Source: Ochrobactrum sp. CM-21-5 (lineage in GTDB: Bacteria; Pseudomonadota; Alphaproteobacteria; Rhizobiales; Rhizobiaceae). From it: DNA of 64,000 bases. How positions within the stretch are numbered: the stretch's first letter is position 1; each line of letters opens with the position of its first letter. The DNA lies in assembly GCF_014253075.1 (NCBI RefSeq), contig NZ_JACLZJ010000001.1, positions 248,001 to 312,000 of the forward strand, read 5' to 3'. The position numbers were made by a program, and so were the translations under genes. The notes under the pieces are model-generated. The model ran no database searches and was not told where the DNA came from. It saw nothing but the letters and a program-made list of their open reading frames with translations. Below, piece after piece: positions 46,553 through 54,614 of this stretch.

Positions 46553-47371
46553 TTATTCGCCGCGTTCGGCGTCCGAGCTTTTCAGCTCTTCCAGCGTCGG
46601 CATCGAGACGATGTTGTAGCCCGAATCCACATAATGGATTTCGCCGGTCACTCCACTCGAAAGATCTGAGAGCAGGTAGACGGCCGATTTGCCGACATCG
46701 TCGATATCGACTGTACGGCGAAGCGGCGAATTGCGGCGCTGATAGCTGAAGATCGCGCGTGCATCGCCAATACCGGCGCCGGCCAGCGTGCGCACCGGAC
46801 CGGCCGAGATCGCATTGACGCGGATACCCTGCGGACCATAATCGGCTGCGAGATAACGAACCATCGCTTCAAGGGCTGCCTTGGCAACACCCATGACATT
46901 GTAGTTGGGGATCGTGCGGGTGGAGCCGCCATAGGTCAGCGTCAGGATGGAGCCGCCGTCCTTCATCAGCTTTTCGGCACGCTGTGCCATTTCGGTGAAG
47001 GAGTAGGCGGAAATCACCATTGTGCGGCTGAAATTATCGCGCGTGGTGACGTCTGCGTAGCGACCCTTCAATTCGGTCTTGTCGGAGAAACCGATAGCAT
47101 GAACGATGAAGTCGAGCTTACCCCATTTCTTCTCGATTTCGGCAAAAACGGCATCGACTGTGGTAATGTCCTCGACGTCGCAAGGCAGTACCAGCTCCGA
47201 GCCGACCTGTTCCGCCAGGGGCTTCACGCGTTTGCCCAGCGCATCGCCCTGATAAGTGAAGGCAAGTTCGGCGCCTTGAGCCGCGAGTTGCTTTGCAATT
47301 CCCCAGGCAAGAGAGTGATTATTCGCGACCCCCATAATGAGGCCGCGTTTTCCCTTCATCAAACCGTCCAT
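46553..47371 (-). CDS. fabI: Enoyl-[acyl-carrier-protein] reductase (NADH) FabI
   Basis: A 272-residue short-chain dehydrogenase-like enzyme for the last step of fatty acid elongation. It has KGKRGLIMGVANNHSLAWGIA at the cofactor site, the FabI-type NYNVMGVAKAALE (tyrosine and lysine spaced six apart) and AGPVRTLAGAGI. GGAGAGGGA precedes the ATG at 47371. It lies 13 bases after fabB in the fabA-fabB-fabI operon. FabI is the target of triclosan and related inhibitors in other bacteria. Confidence 0.95.
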   Translation of the reverse strand: MDGLMKGKRGLIMGVANNHSLAWGIAKQLAAQGAELAFTYQGDALGKRVKPLAEQVGSELVLPCDVEDITTVDAVFAEIEKKWGKLDFIVHAIGFSDKTELKGRYADVTTRDNFSRTMVISAYSFTEMAQRAEKLMKDGGSILTLTYGGSTRTIPNYNVMGVAKAALEAMVRYLAADYGPQGIRVNAISAGPVRTLAGAGIGDARAIFSYQRRNSPLRRTVDIDDVGKSAVYLLSDLSSGVTGEIHYVDSGYNIVSMPTLEELKSSDAERGE

Positions 47372-47384
47372 ATTTCCCTCTCCC

Positions 47385-48608
47385 TCAGCCCTGGTAACGC
47401 TGGAACACCAGCGTGGCATTGGTGCCGCCAAACCCGAAGGAGTTGGAAAGCACGGTGTTGAGCTGAGCGTTGTCAATGCGCTTGCGAACGATGGGCATGT
47501 CCGCGAAGGCGGGATCCAGTTCTTCGATATGCGCGCTTTCGCAAATGAAATTATTCTGCATCATCAGAAGCGAGTAGATTGCTTCCTGCACGCCTGTCGC
47601 GCCGAGCGAATGGCCGGTCAGCGACTTGGTCGCGGCGATAGGCGGGCACGCATCGCCAGCGCCGAAAATCTGACGGATCGCGTCGATTTCCGGTGCGTCG
47701 CCGGCAGGCGTCGAGGTGGCATGCGGATTGATGTAGTCGATCTTGCCGTTGACGGTCGAAAGGGCCATCTTCATGCAGCGCAGCGCGCCTTCGCCCGATG
47801 GCGCAACCATGTCATAGCCATCGGACGTTGCGCCATAACCAACGATTTCGCCGTAAATCTTGGCGCCTCGTGCAAGGGCCGTTTCGAGGTCTTCCAGCAC
47901 CAGAACGCCCGCGCCGCCGGCAATGACGAAACCGTCGCGGTTTTTGTCATACGCACGGGACGCTTTGGATGGTGTTTCGTTATATTTGGACGACATCGCG
48001 CCCATGGCGTCGAACAGCACCGAAAGGGTCCAGTCGAGGTCTTCACAGCCACCCGCGAAAACGCGGTCCTGCTTGCCGTACTGGATCATTTCATAGGCAT
48101 TGCCGATACAGTGGTTCGACGTCGCACAAGCGGACGAAATCGAATAATTCACGCCCTTGATCTTGAAGAAGGTTGCAAGCGTTGCCGAAGCCGTGGAACT
48201 CATGGCTTTGGGCACGGCAAAGGGGCCGACCCGCTTGGGACCTTTTTCACGGGTGATGTCGGCAGAATCGACGATCGTGCGTGTCGAAGGACCGCCCGAA
48301 CCCATGATGATGCCGGTACGATCATTGGAGACCTCGTCTTCCGAAAGTCCCGCATCGGCAATCGCCTGATCCATGGCGACATGGTTCCAAGCCGTGCCGC
48401 GGCCGTGGAAACGCATGGCGCGACGGTCGACAAGAGCTTCGACGTCGATCTTGGGTGCGCCATGCACCTGGCAGCGGAAGCCGAGTTCGGCATATTCTTC
48501 GGCGCGAGAAATACCGGACTTGGCCTCGCGCAATGAGGCCGTGACCTCTTCGGTATTGTTTCCAATCGAGGATACGATCCCCATACCCGTTACGACCACA
48601 CGCCGCAT
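47385..48608 (-). CDS. fabB: 3-oxoacyl-[acyl-carrier-protein] synthase I
   Basis: A 407-residue condensing enzyme essential for unsaturated fatty acid synthesis with FabA. The thiolase-fold catalytic set is complete: C161 in [12 protein letters not shown], a histidine in [11 protein letters not shown] and another in [23 protein letters not shown] precedes the ATG. It is the middle gene of fabA-fabB-fabI. Confidence 0.95.
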   Translation of the reverse strand: MRRVVVTGMGIVSSIGNNTEEVTASLREAKSGISRAEEYAELGFRCQVHGAPKIDVEALVDRRAMRFHGRGTAWNHVAMDQAIADAGLSEDEVSNDRTGIIMGSGGPSTRTIVDSADITREKGPKRVGPFAVPKAMSSTASATLATFFKIKGVNYSISSACATSNHCIGNAYEMIQYGKQDRVFAGGCEDLDWTLSVLFDAMGAMSSKYNETPSKASRAYDKNRDGFVIAGGAGVLVLEDLETALARGAKIYGEIVGYGATSDGYDMVAPSGEGALRCMKMALSTVNGKIDYINPHATSTPAGDAPEIDAIRQIFGAGDACPPIAATKSLTGHSLGATGVQEAIYSLLMMQNNFICESAHIEELDPAFADMPIVRKRIDNAQLNTVLSNSFGFGGTNATLVFQRYQG

Positions 48609-48771
48609 CGCGTTCTCCTTTACACCTGTGCCGTGAAAGCAGCGCTCCTCACAGAGGCCGCTTTGTCTTCGCGGTTACATAGGTGCGATCTTCGCATGTT
48701 TTGAGCGCGGCCGCATAAAAACTCTTCATTTTATGCAGGTCGCGCCCGTGGATGTTAAGCGGTTCAGCGGC

Positions 48772-49290
48772 TTATTGCCCGCTGCCTTCCTTGGACAGGC
48801 CGACGCGCAGGTCCGACGCCTGATAGATGAGCTCGCCATCGGCCTTCAGCCAGCCGTCGGCGGTGCCGAGTACGAGGCGGCCGCGCATGACGCGCTTGAA
48901 GTCTATGCCATATTCAAGAAGCTTCGTGTTGGGGCGAACCATGCCCTTGAACTTCACCTCACCGGTCGAAAGCGCCATGCCGCGGCCCGGCTCGCCGAGC
49001 CAGCCGAGGAAGAAGCCGGTGAGCTGCCACATGCCATCAAGGCCGAGGCAGCCCGGCATGATCGGATTGCCCTGGAAGTGGCAGGGGAAATACCAGTCTT
49101 CGGGGCTCACGTCATATTCGGCGCGAACGTAGCCCTTGTCGAAGGCGCCGCCCGTTTCGGAAATATCGGTGATGCGATGGACCATCAGCATCGGAGGCAG
49201 AGGAAGCTGCGCATTGCCGGGTCCGAACAGCTCGCCGCGTGCGCAGCTGAGGAGTTCTTCATACCCGTAGCTCGATTTCTGTTCTGCCAT
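48772..49290 (-). CDS. fabA: 3-hydroxydecanoyl-[acyl-carrier-protein] dehydratase/isomerase
   Basis: A 172-residue hot-dog-fold enzyme that dehydrates 3-hydroxydecanoyl-ACP and isomerises the trans-2 product to cis-3, the branch point to unsaturated fatty acids. Catalytic H71 lies in [20 protein letters not shown], with D85 in the same block. AAGGGAGG precedes the ATG at 49290. First gene of fabA-fabB-fabI; divergent from irr across a region with a hairpin repeat. Confidence 0.95.
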   Translation of the reverse strand: MAEQKSSYGYEELLSCARGELFGPGNAQLPLPPMLMVHRITDISETGGAFDKGYVRAEYDVSPEDWYFPCHFQGNPIMPGCLGLDGMWQLTGFFLGWLGEPGRGMALSTGEVKFKGMVRPNTKLLEYGIDFKRVMRGRLVLGTADGWLKADGELIYQASDLRVGLSKEGSGQ

Positions 49291-49345
49291 TACGCCTCCC
49301 TTGAGGTTCATTCTGATGCGACCGGCAAGCCGGTCCGGTTGTCGT

Positions 49346-49416
49346 TTAGAGCATTTTGCGGCCAAATGCACATATCCGGCCTCCCATAAATGCGGCTAAA
49401 ACAAATTACTAGAGCT
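49346..49416. repeat. Dispersed repeat between fabA and irr
   Basis: TTAGAGCATTTTGCGGCC...GCATATCCGGCC-like inner part, then CATAAATGCGGCTAAAACAAATTACTAGAGC. Same layout as the element at 40464. Confidence 0.55.
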
Positions 49417-49617
49417 ATTGCTCGATTTCCAAGCGCACATTCTCTCCGGTGCATCCCTACCACAGACTGTTTCCGGCAGTAAAATCACGCAATGGCTTTG
49501 GCCGAAAAAGCCGGAGTTTGCCATAGCTATTGATACTTATTTCACAACGGCATATATCAATGTCAGTATGCAATGGGCAACAGCCCGTTCAATCTTTGAC
49601 GAAATTGCTACGAGCTT

Positions 49618-50076
49618 GTGACGGATCCAACAGTGAATATGCAGTCTTTACATACCCACTCGACGGTCTCGATGGAAGAGCGGCTTCGCGGTGCGGGCCT
49701 GCGTCCGACGCGCCAGCGCGTTGCGCTTGCGAGCCTGATCTACGCTCAGGGTGATCGCCATCTTTCCGCTGAAGATCTTCATGAAGAAGCGGTTCTGGCC
49801 GATGTGCCCGTATCCCTTGCGACCGTTTACAACACGCTGCACCAGTTCACCGAAGCCGGGATGCTGCGCATAATCGCGGTCGAAGGTTCGAAAACCTATT
49901 TCGACACCAACATTTCGGACCACCAGCATTTTTTCCTCGAAGGGGAAAATGTCGTGTTCGACATTCCGCATGGCGAGCGCGGCCAGCCAACCGTTGCCAA
50001 TATGCCGGATGCACCCGACGGCATGGAAATCGTGAATGTGGACATCATTGTCCGCCTGCGCCGCAAGACGCAGTAA
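49618..50076 (+). CDS. irr: Iron response regulator Irr (Fur family)
   Basis: A 152-residue Fur-superfamily repressor. The winged helix contains LRPTRQRVALASLIYAQGDRH and VPVSLATVYNTLHQFTEAGML; the dimerisation domain has the Irr-type HxH cluster in NISDHQHFFLEGE. In Rhizobiales Irr senses haem status and controls haem synthesis, iron uptake and storage. Start is uncertain: GTG 49618 or ATG 49639; neither has a strong binding site. A terminator follows. Divergent from fabA. Confidence 0.9.
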   Translation: MTDPTVNMQSLHTHSTVSMEERLRGAGLRPTRQRVALASLIYAQGDRHLSAEDLHEEAVLADVPVSLATVYNTLHQFTEAGMLRIIAVEGSKTYFDTNISDHQHFFLEGENVVFDIPHGERGQPTVANMPDAPDGMEIVNVDIIVRLRRKTQ

Positions 50077-50096
50077 ACCGCGGTTTCCGGAATGAG

Positions 50097-50123
50097 AAAA
50101 GCGGCCTGAGGCCGCTTTTTTAT
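50097..50123. terminator. Bidirectional terminator after irr
   Basis: AAAAGCGGCC, loop TGA, GGCCGCTTTT and further T. It serves irr and the convergent monooxygenase-like gene, whose stop lies at its edge. Confidence 0.85.
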
Positions 50124-50422
50124 TATGTCCGGTGCGGTTCTCCGATTTCATAAGCGCGCAGATCTCGATCACTAATTCCCAGCCCGGGCCACGCCGATCG
50201 CCAAGCCGCGATGTGCGCGGACGCAAAGTGCTCGTCCAGCACATCCTGATCGCGCCACATTTCCTTTACGTGAATGAGACCTGGCTCAAGTACGTCTTCC
50301 GCATAGCTATATTCTTCACAGCCGTCTTCGGCGCGGCTGGCCGCAATCATGCGTGCCATTGCCGGGCGAGCCTTGGGAAGATTTTCCGGAGGCAGACGAA
50401 CTGTGCCGATGATCAGTAACAC
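50123..50422 (-). CDS. Antibiotic biosynthesis monooxygenase (ABM) domain protein
   Basis: A 99-residue ferredoxin-like alpha/beta barrel protein of the ABM family, starting at GTG 50422. It shows the usual layout: IIGTVRLPPENLPKARPAM, a helix with EDGCEEYSYAEDVLEPG, and HVKEMWRDQDVLDEHFASAH. Such proteins are quinol or polyketide monooxygenases or haem-degrading enzymes. It lacks an obvious haem-binding signature. Proximity to irr is suggestive of iron but not evidence. Confidence 0.85.
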   Translation of the reverse strand: MLLIIGTVRLPPENLPKARPAMARMIAASRAEDGCEEYSYAEDVLEPGLIHVKEMWRDQDVLDEHFASAHIAAWRSAWPGLGISDRDLRAYEIGEPHRT

Positions 50423-50516
50423 GCGAATGAGCCCTGTCGTTCAACCGAGAGAATGCGACCAATCAAAATCTGGAGCTGGCGCCAACATCAATCATAGCCC
50501 TGATTATGTACGGACT

Positions 50517-51128
50517 TTAGTCGAACACTTCGCCCGGATAGACGCCCCAAAGTTCCGACTGCTTGATCCATCCACGCACACCACTCATGTCGATCCGGCA
50601 CCATTGGCCGTTGCATTCACGCACAGTGCCGATCACGCCGGGCTCGATTTTGGCAGCCGCGCCGGCCGTATCGCTGGCCTCGCGTCGCATGGTGATCATC
50701 GCGCCTTCGTCGTTTTTGAGCCAGGGGGCGGTAATTGCCATTCGCTTGCCGGACAGAAGCGACTGATAGACCCAGCCTTCCGTACCGTCCGCGTCGCGAA
50801 TACGCCGCCAGTTGTCATATTCCTGAATGATTTCCACCGGCAGGCCAGCTTTCATGAACAGCCACGACACCGCGTAATCGCGCCCTGGCCCGATACGCAG
50901 GTTAACACGCGCGGGCTTGAGGCTAACGAAGCGCGGCACCGGCAACCCGCTTGCGCCCATGGTTGTTCCTGCCGGGGCGGCGGCATTTGCATTGTGTTTA
51001 TGAGGGGCGCCAAGCGGCGCCAGAATGAGCAAAACTGCCAGACTGCCCAAAAGGGCAATCAGAAAACGTTGCGAAAGCACTCTATACAAACTGCGACCTC
51101 TCGCCGTCCTGTTTTTCAAGACGGTCAT
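50517..51128 (-). CDS. Membrane-anchored SH3-like domain protein
   Basis: A 203-residue protein. A basic N-terminus and a hydrophobic segment (about 23-42) suggest a signal anchor or uncleaved signal; the rest is periplasmic. Two bacterial SH3-like repeats follow: VNLRIGPGRDYAVSWLF...WRRIRDADGTEGWVYQSLL, then a second with GVIGTVRECNGQWCRIDMSGVRGWIKQSELWG-type sequence. Such domains bind peptidoglycan or proteins in the envelope. No catalytic domain is present. Confidence 0.82.
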   Translation of the reverse strand: MTVLKNRTARGRSLYRVLSQRFLIALLGSLAVLLILAPLGAPHKHNANAAAPAGTTMGASGLPVPRFVSLKPARVNLRIGPGRDYAVSWLFMKAGLPVEIIQEYDNWRRIRDADGTEGWVYQSLLSGKRMAITAPWLKNDEGAMITMRREASDTAGAAAKIEPGVIGTVRECNGQWCRIDMSGVRGWIKQSELWGVYPGEVFD

Positions 51129-51277
51129 GCCTTCAGCAGTTGGATGAGCTGCAAAGCGCTTTGGCCGTCCTGTTTTACCGGTCCTGTTTTTCTTTGTCTT
51201 TGCCGCGCCGCCTTGATAGAGATGAGCAGCCGAAGCAATATCCCATATTGCACCTTCTTGGTTAAGGAGGTCTCAAC

Positions 51278-51385
51278 ATGAAGTTTTGGTTCGTGCATTT
51301 CCGGGGAAAGCGGGAGTCGGTTTTCCATTCGGCGATGCGTGAAAAAAGTATTCGTCACGACAGCCTGGAGCGGTTTCGCCATTAG
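51278..51385 (+). CDS. Possible 35-residue small basic protein
   Basis: ATG 51278 to TAG 51383, preceded by AAGGAGGT (51264-51271), a near-perfect ribosome binding site at the right distance. The peptide starts MKFWFVHFRGKRESVF, then HSAMREKSIRHDSLERF, and is strongly basic and aromatic with many histidines and arginines. There is no signal peptide or membrane segment. It lies 44 bases upstream of the dehydrogenase gene and could be a small protein or a leader peptide for it. I recognise no family. Confidence 0.5.
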   Translation: MKFWFVHFRGKRESVFHSAMREKSIRHDSLERFRH

Positions 51386-51429
51386 GACCGAAACAGCTTT
51401 GGGAACGTTGCTCAAAAAATGGGGTGGAG

Positions 51430-52434
51430 ATGTCGAACAAGAAAAAGCCGCTGGTCGTTCTTACCCGGAAACTGCCGGATCCGGTGGAAACCCGAATGCG
51501 GGAACTGTTCGATGCGCGTCTCAATATAGACGACCACCGTATGAGCCAGCCTGAAATCATTGCGGCGCTGAAAGAGGCTGATGTGCTTGTGCCCTGCATC
51601 ACGGATGTTATCGACGCGGCGGCAATTGAACAGGCCGGACCCAATCTGAAACTCATCGCCAATTTCGGTAACGGTGTCGATAATATCGACGTGGCCGCTG
51701 CTGCCAAACGCGGCATTACCGTGACGAACACGCCGAATGTCCTGACGGAAGACACGGCCGATATGACGTTGGCGCTGCTTTTGTCCGTGCCGCGCCGTCT
51801 GGTCGAGGGCGCAAATGTTCTGAATGAGCGCGAGGGTAAGTGGCCGGGCTGGTCGCCAACCTGGATGCTCGGGCGACGCATCTGGGGCAAGCGCCTCGGC
51901 ATTGTCGGTATGGGGCGTATCGGAACTGCGGTGGCGCGCCGTGCCAAGGCTTTCGGCCTTTCCATCCATTATCACAACCGCAATCGCGTCAACCCGCAGA
52001 TCGAGGAAGAGCTGGAGGCAACCTATTGGGACAGTCTTGACCAGATGCTGGCGCGCATGGACATCATTTCGGTCAATTGCCCTTCTACGCCTGCAACCTT
52101 CCATCTGCTTTCTGCGCGTCGCATCGCGCTGATGCAGCCAACGGCCTATCTTGTGAATACGGCACGCGGTCAGATTATCGATGAAAACGCGCTGATCGAG
52201 CTGATAGAGCAGGGAAAGCTCGCCGGAGCCGGGCTGGACGTGTTCGAGCATGAACCGGCCGTTAATCCGCGCCTTCTGAGGCTTGCCGAAAAAGGCAAGG
52301 TGGTACTTCTGCCGCATATGGGGTCGGCCACGATGGAGGGCCGCATCGATATGGGCGACAAGGTCATCATAAACATCAAGGCATTCGTGGACGGTCACCG
52401 TCCGCCGGATCGGGTGTTGCCGAACCGGGTTTAG
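51430..52434 (+). CDS. D-isomer-specific 2-hydroxyacid dehydrogenase (glyoxylate reductase-like)
   Basis: A 334-residue NAD(P)-dependent dehydrogenase. The Rossmann motif is GIVGMGRIGTAVARRA; the catalytic arginine is in VNTARGQIID, glutamate in VFEHEPAVNP and histidine in LLPHMGSAT, the set for reduction of glyoxylate, hydroxypyruvate or related acids. D-glycerate dehydrogenase is the most likely role. The ATG at 51430 overlaps a GGGGTGGAG stretch that may serve as binding site. It is convergent and overlaps the next gene's end by a few bases. Confidence 0.88.
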   Translation: MSNKKKPLVVLTRKLPDPVETRMRELFDARLNIDDHRMSQPEIIAALKEADVLVPCITDVIDAAAIEQAGPNLKLIANFGNGVDNIDVAAAAKRGITVTNTPNVLTEDTADMTLALLLSVPRRLVEGANVLNEREGKWPGWSPTWMLGRRIWGKRLGIVGMGRIGTAVARRAKAFGLSIHYHNRNRVNPQIEEELEATYWDSLDQMLARMDIISVNCPSTPATFHLLSARRIALMQPTAYLVNTARGQIIDENALIELIEQGKLAGAGLDVFEHEPAVNPRLLRLAEKGKVVLLPHMGSATMEGRIDMGDKVIINIKAFVDGHRPPDRVLPNRV

Positions 52435-53273
52435 CTTCGTTTGCTTGCGATCCTTGCGTCATCCGGCTTCTTGCCGTCGATGAATTGCAGGACTGTATGA
52501 GCATAAAGACGGGGATTTTCCACTGGTACGCCGTGGCCTGAGTCGGGCAGAATGATCAGCTCAGCGCCGGGAATCCGGCTGGCGATGAATTCCGTATGCT
52601 CGCGGGTGATTGCCGTATCGTGGTCGCCGATGACGATGGCCGTCCGCACATTGATTTGCGACAGATCCTCTTCGGTATAGTTCGGCTCGTTCGCCCAAAG
52701 CGCATGGATCTCCTTGTCGATGCTTTCGTAATGACGCAGTTCCGGTATGGGCTTTCCTGCGGCACGCGCCTCGATATAGCCGGTACTGCCCTCGAGCGAT
52801 GCATTGGCTGCCTGCGCAAAGAGGCTTGTCAGCCGTTCCGGATAGCGCATCGCGATATCCAGACCAATGATGCCGCCGTCGCTCCAGCCGACGAGATCGA
52901 CCTTGTCGATATGCAGATAATCAAGTAGCGCCACATAATCGTCAGCCATCAATTTATAGGAAAGTGGCTCGTCGGTGCGTGACGAGCGTCCTTGACCCCG
53001 GCTGTCGGCCACGATGATGGTGTGATGGCGGGCAAGGATGGGCAGTTGCGCATCCCAGGCATGGCTGTCGGAAAGGCCGCCGGGAATCAGAAGGATCGGC
53101 GATCCCTTGCCGACGATCCGGTAATACATTTCGATCCCGTTGACCTGGGCGTAGGCGGCGGGCGATGCGGGAATGGTCACGCGCGCAAACCTTTCGAGCG
53201 ACACGGCGGATGGGAAAAAGACGGCAGAGCTGAAGATCAGCCCCATAATCAAGAATGTGGCTTTTCCCTTCAT
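52431..53273 (-). CDS. Exported alpha/beta-fold hydrolase
   Basis: A 280-residue alpha/beta hydrolase with a hydrophobic N-terminal signal (about residues 5-25) and probable periplasmic location. The oxyanion region is LLIPGGLSDSHAW, the nucleophile serine is in VGWSDGGIIG, the acid in VIGDHDTA and the histidine in PDSGHGVPVENP. All catalytic residues are present. Substrate unknown; esterase or lactonase activity is plausible. Its 3' end overlaps the convergent dehydrogenase stop by four bases. Confidence 0.85.
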   Translation of the reverse strand: MKGKATFLIMGLIFSSAVFFPSAVSLERFARVTIPASPAAYAQVNGIEMYYRIVGKGSPILLIPGGLSDSHAWDAQLPILARHHTIIVADSRGQGRSSRTDEPLSYKLMADDYVALLDYLHIDKVDLVGWSDGGIIGLDIAMRYPERLTSLFAQAANASLEGSTGYIEARAAGKPIPELRHYESIDKEIHALWANEPNYTEEDLSQINVRTAIVIGDHDTAITREHTEFIASRIPGAELIILPDSGHGVPVENPRLYAHTVLQFIDGKKPDDARIASKRS

Positions 53274-53302
53274 CGGCGTGGCCTTTCATGGCCCTCTGGT
53301 TC

Positions 53303-54175
53303 TCAAGGTCTGCGGATCAGGGTCGGCAGGTCATAGAGATAGGCAATACGCCTGACGGCGTCGTGCAGCGGTTCCAGTGTTACGGTCATGGTGTGGCCGC
53401 TGGCATGAATCAGCAAATCGGGCGATGCGCAGATGGCGATATGACCTTTCCAGAAAACGAGGTCGCCGCGCCGCAGATTCGAATAATCGGCATCCGGTTC
53501 GATAATCTCGCCGAGCGTATTCTGCTGCATGTCGGAATCCCGCAGCACTGTGCGGCCTGCGGCCCACATGGCAAGCTGTACCAGCCCCGAACAATCAATG
53601 CCGAACCCGGATGTACCGCCCCACAGATAGGGTGTATGGAGCAACGTTTCGGCAACGGCGACGTAATCGGAAGCGTGTTCGCCCACGGGAGCAAGGTGAC
53701 TTGTAATCAGCGCCTCTCCGCTTTCAAGCAGAGCGTATTTCGTGCCGCGTGTTTCTGCTGCGCCGGCGATGCGAACGCGCGAGCCGAGCGAAAGCGTCTG
53801 GGTATGCGGAAACCGGAGATCGGCGCCTGGATAGACGAAGGTGCGCGGCACAATGACCATATGGGTCGCTTCGCCGTGCGGTTTTTCAAGCGCGGCAGCG
53901 GAAACATATCCGGTATAGCCGTCGCGTTCGGCCTGCACCCAGCACCAGCCGTCCATTTCCTCGAAAATGCGCACCGCATCGCCAAAGATGATCTGTGTCT
54001 GCGGGCCGCTGTCCATGCGCGGCTCGGCGCGCAAATCGACGACGGGTGCGCAAACCTGCATCGGTGTCCCGGCGGTAAAACGGGAGGCGTCCACTTTGCC
54101 GTTCAGTCTTTCATCGGCGAGATCGGGGCGATAGGCATTGAGGCGGCGGTCAAGCATGGTCGTATTGATACTCAT
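53303..54175 (-). CDS. NlpC/P60 (C40) family peptidase with SH3-like N-terminus
   Basis: A 290-residue protein. Residues about 40-160 look like one or two SH3-like modules (CAPVVDLRAEPRMDSGPQ... and GDAVRIFEEMDGWCWVQ). The C-terminal NlpC/P60 domain has the catalytic cysteine in SGFGIDCSGLVQLAMW and the histidine in GDLVFWKGHIAIC, with a polar third residue further on. Such enzymes cut gamma-D-Glu-diaminopimelate peptide bonds of wall peptides. No signal peptide is evident, so it may recycle wall peptides in the cytosol. Starts inside the end of the regulator gene (ATGA overlap). Confidence 0.88.
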   Translation of the reverse strand: MSINTTMLDRRLNAYRPDLADERLNGKVDASRFTAGTPMQVCAPVVDLRAEPRMDSGPQTQIIFGDAVRIFEEMDGWCWVQAERDGYTGYVSAAALEKPHGEATHMVIVPRTFVYPGADLRFPHTQTLSLGSRVRIAGAAETRGTKYALLESGEALITSHLAPVGEHASDYVAVAETLLHTPYLWGGTSGFGIDCSGLVQLAMWAAGRTVLRDSDMQQNTLGEIIEPDADYSNLRRGDLVFWKGHIAICASPDLLIHASGHTMTVTLEPLHDAVRRIAYLYDLPTLIRRP

Positions 54176-54522
54176 AGGGGCAACTCTCTGGCTTTGGCGA
54201 TGACCAGATCGCCCAGTCTTTCAACATAAAGCGCACCGGCGACCGTCCTCTTTACTAGCACATTTCGCCGGTCTTTTTCATCACGATGCCGGGAGACAAG
54301 ATCGAGCGCGCCCATCGTATCGAGCGCGCGCGTGATCACCGGTTTGGTGACATTCAGTTTGGCTGCAAGCCCCCGGACCGTGTGCGGCGGGGGCTCCAGA
54401 TAGATGGTCAGAAGAATGGCTCCCTGCCGCGTAGTGAGATCGGGCATCTCGTCGCGCACCTGTTCCAGCGACAGGGTTCTCAGCAATGTCAGGGCCTGTA
54501 ACGGCTTCAGCTCAATTGGCAT
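54172..54522 (-). CDS. MarR-like winged-helix DNA-binding protein
   Basis: A 116-residue regulator from ATG 54522 (GAGGGGA upstream). The winged helix contains LTTRQGAILLTIYLEPPPHTVRGLAAKLNVTKP, shortened, and the wing SRHRDEKDRRNVLVKRT, a classic MarR-type D-x-R-D-x-R pattern. It is translationally coupled to the NlpC/P60 gene by an ATGA overlap, and the M17 peptidase gene lies upstream in the same direction, suggesting a small peptide-related transcription unit. Ligand unknown. Confidence 0.82.
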   Translation of the reverse strand: MPIELKPLQALTLLRTLSLEQVRDEMPDLTTRQGAILLTIYLEPPPHTVRGLAAKLNVTKPVITRALDTMGALDLVSRHRDEKDRRNVLVKRTVAGALYVERLGDLVIAKARELPL

Positions 54523-54614
54523 CCGGTCCCCTCTTCCGATCCCATCCAATGAATGTAAGGATTGTTTCGGAGCCGTTTTATTCAATCTGCTTTCGGCTGC
54601 TCAGGCAAGTCCTT

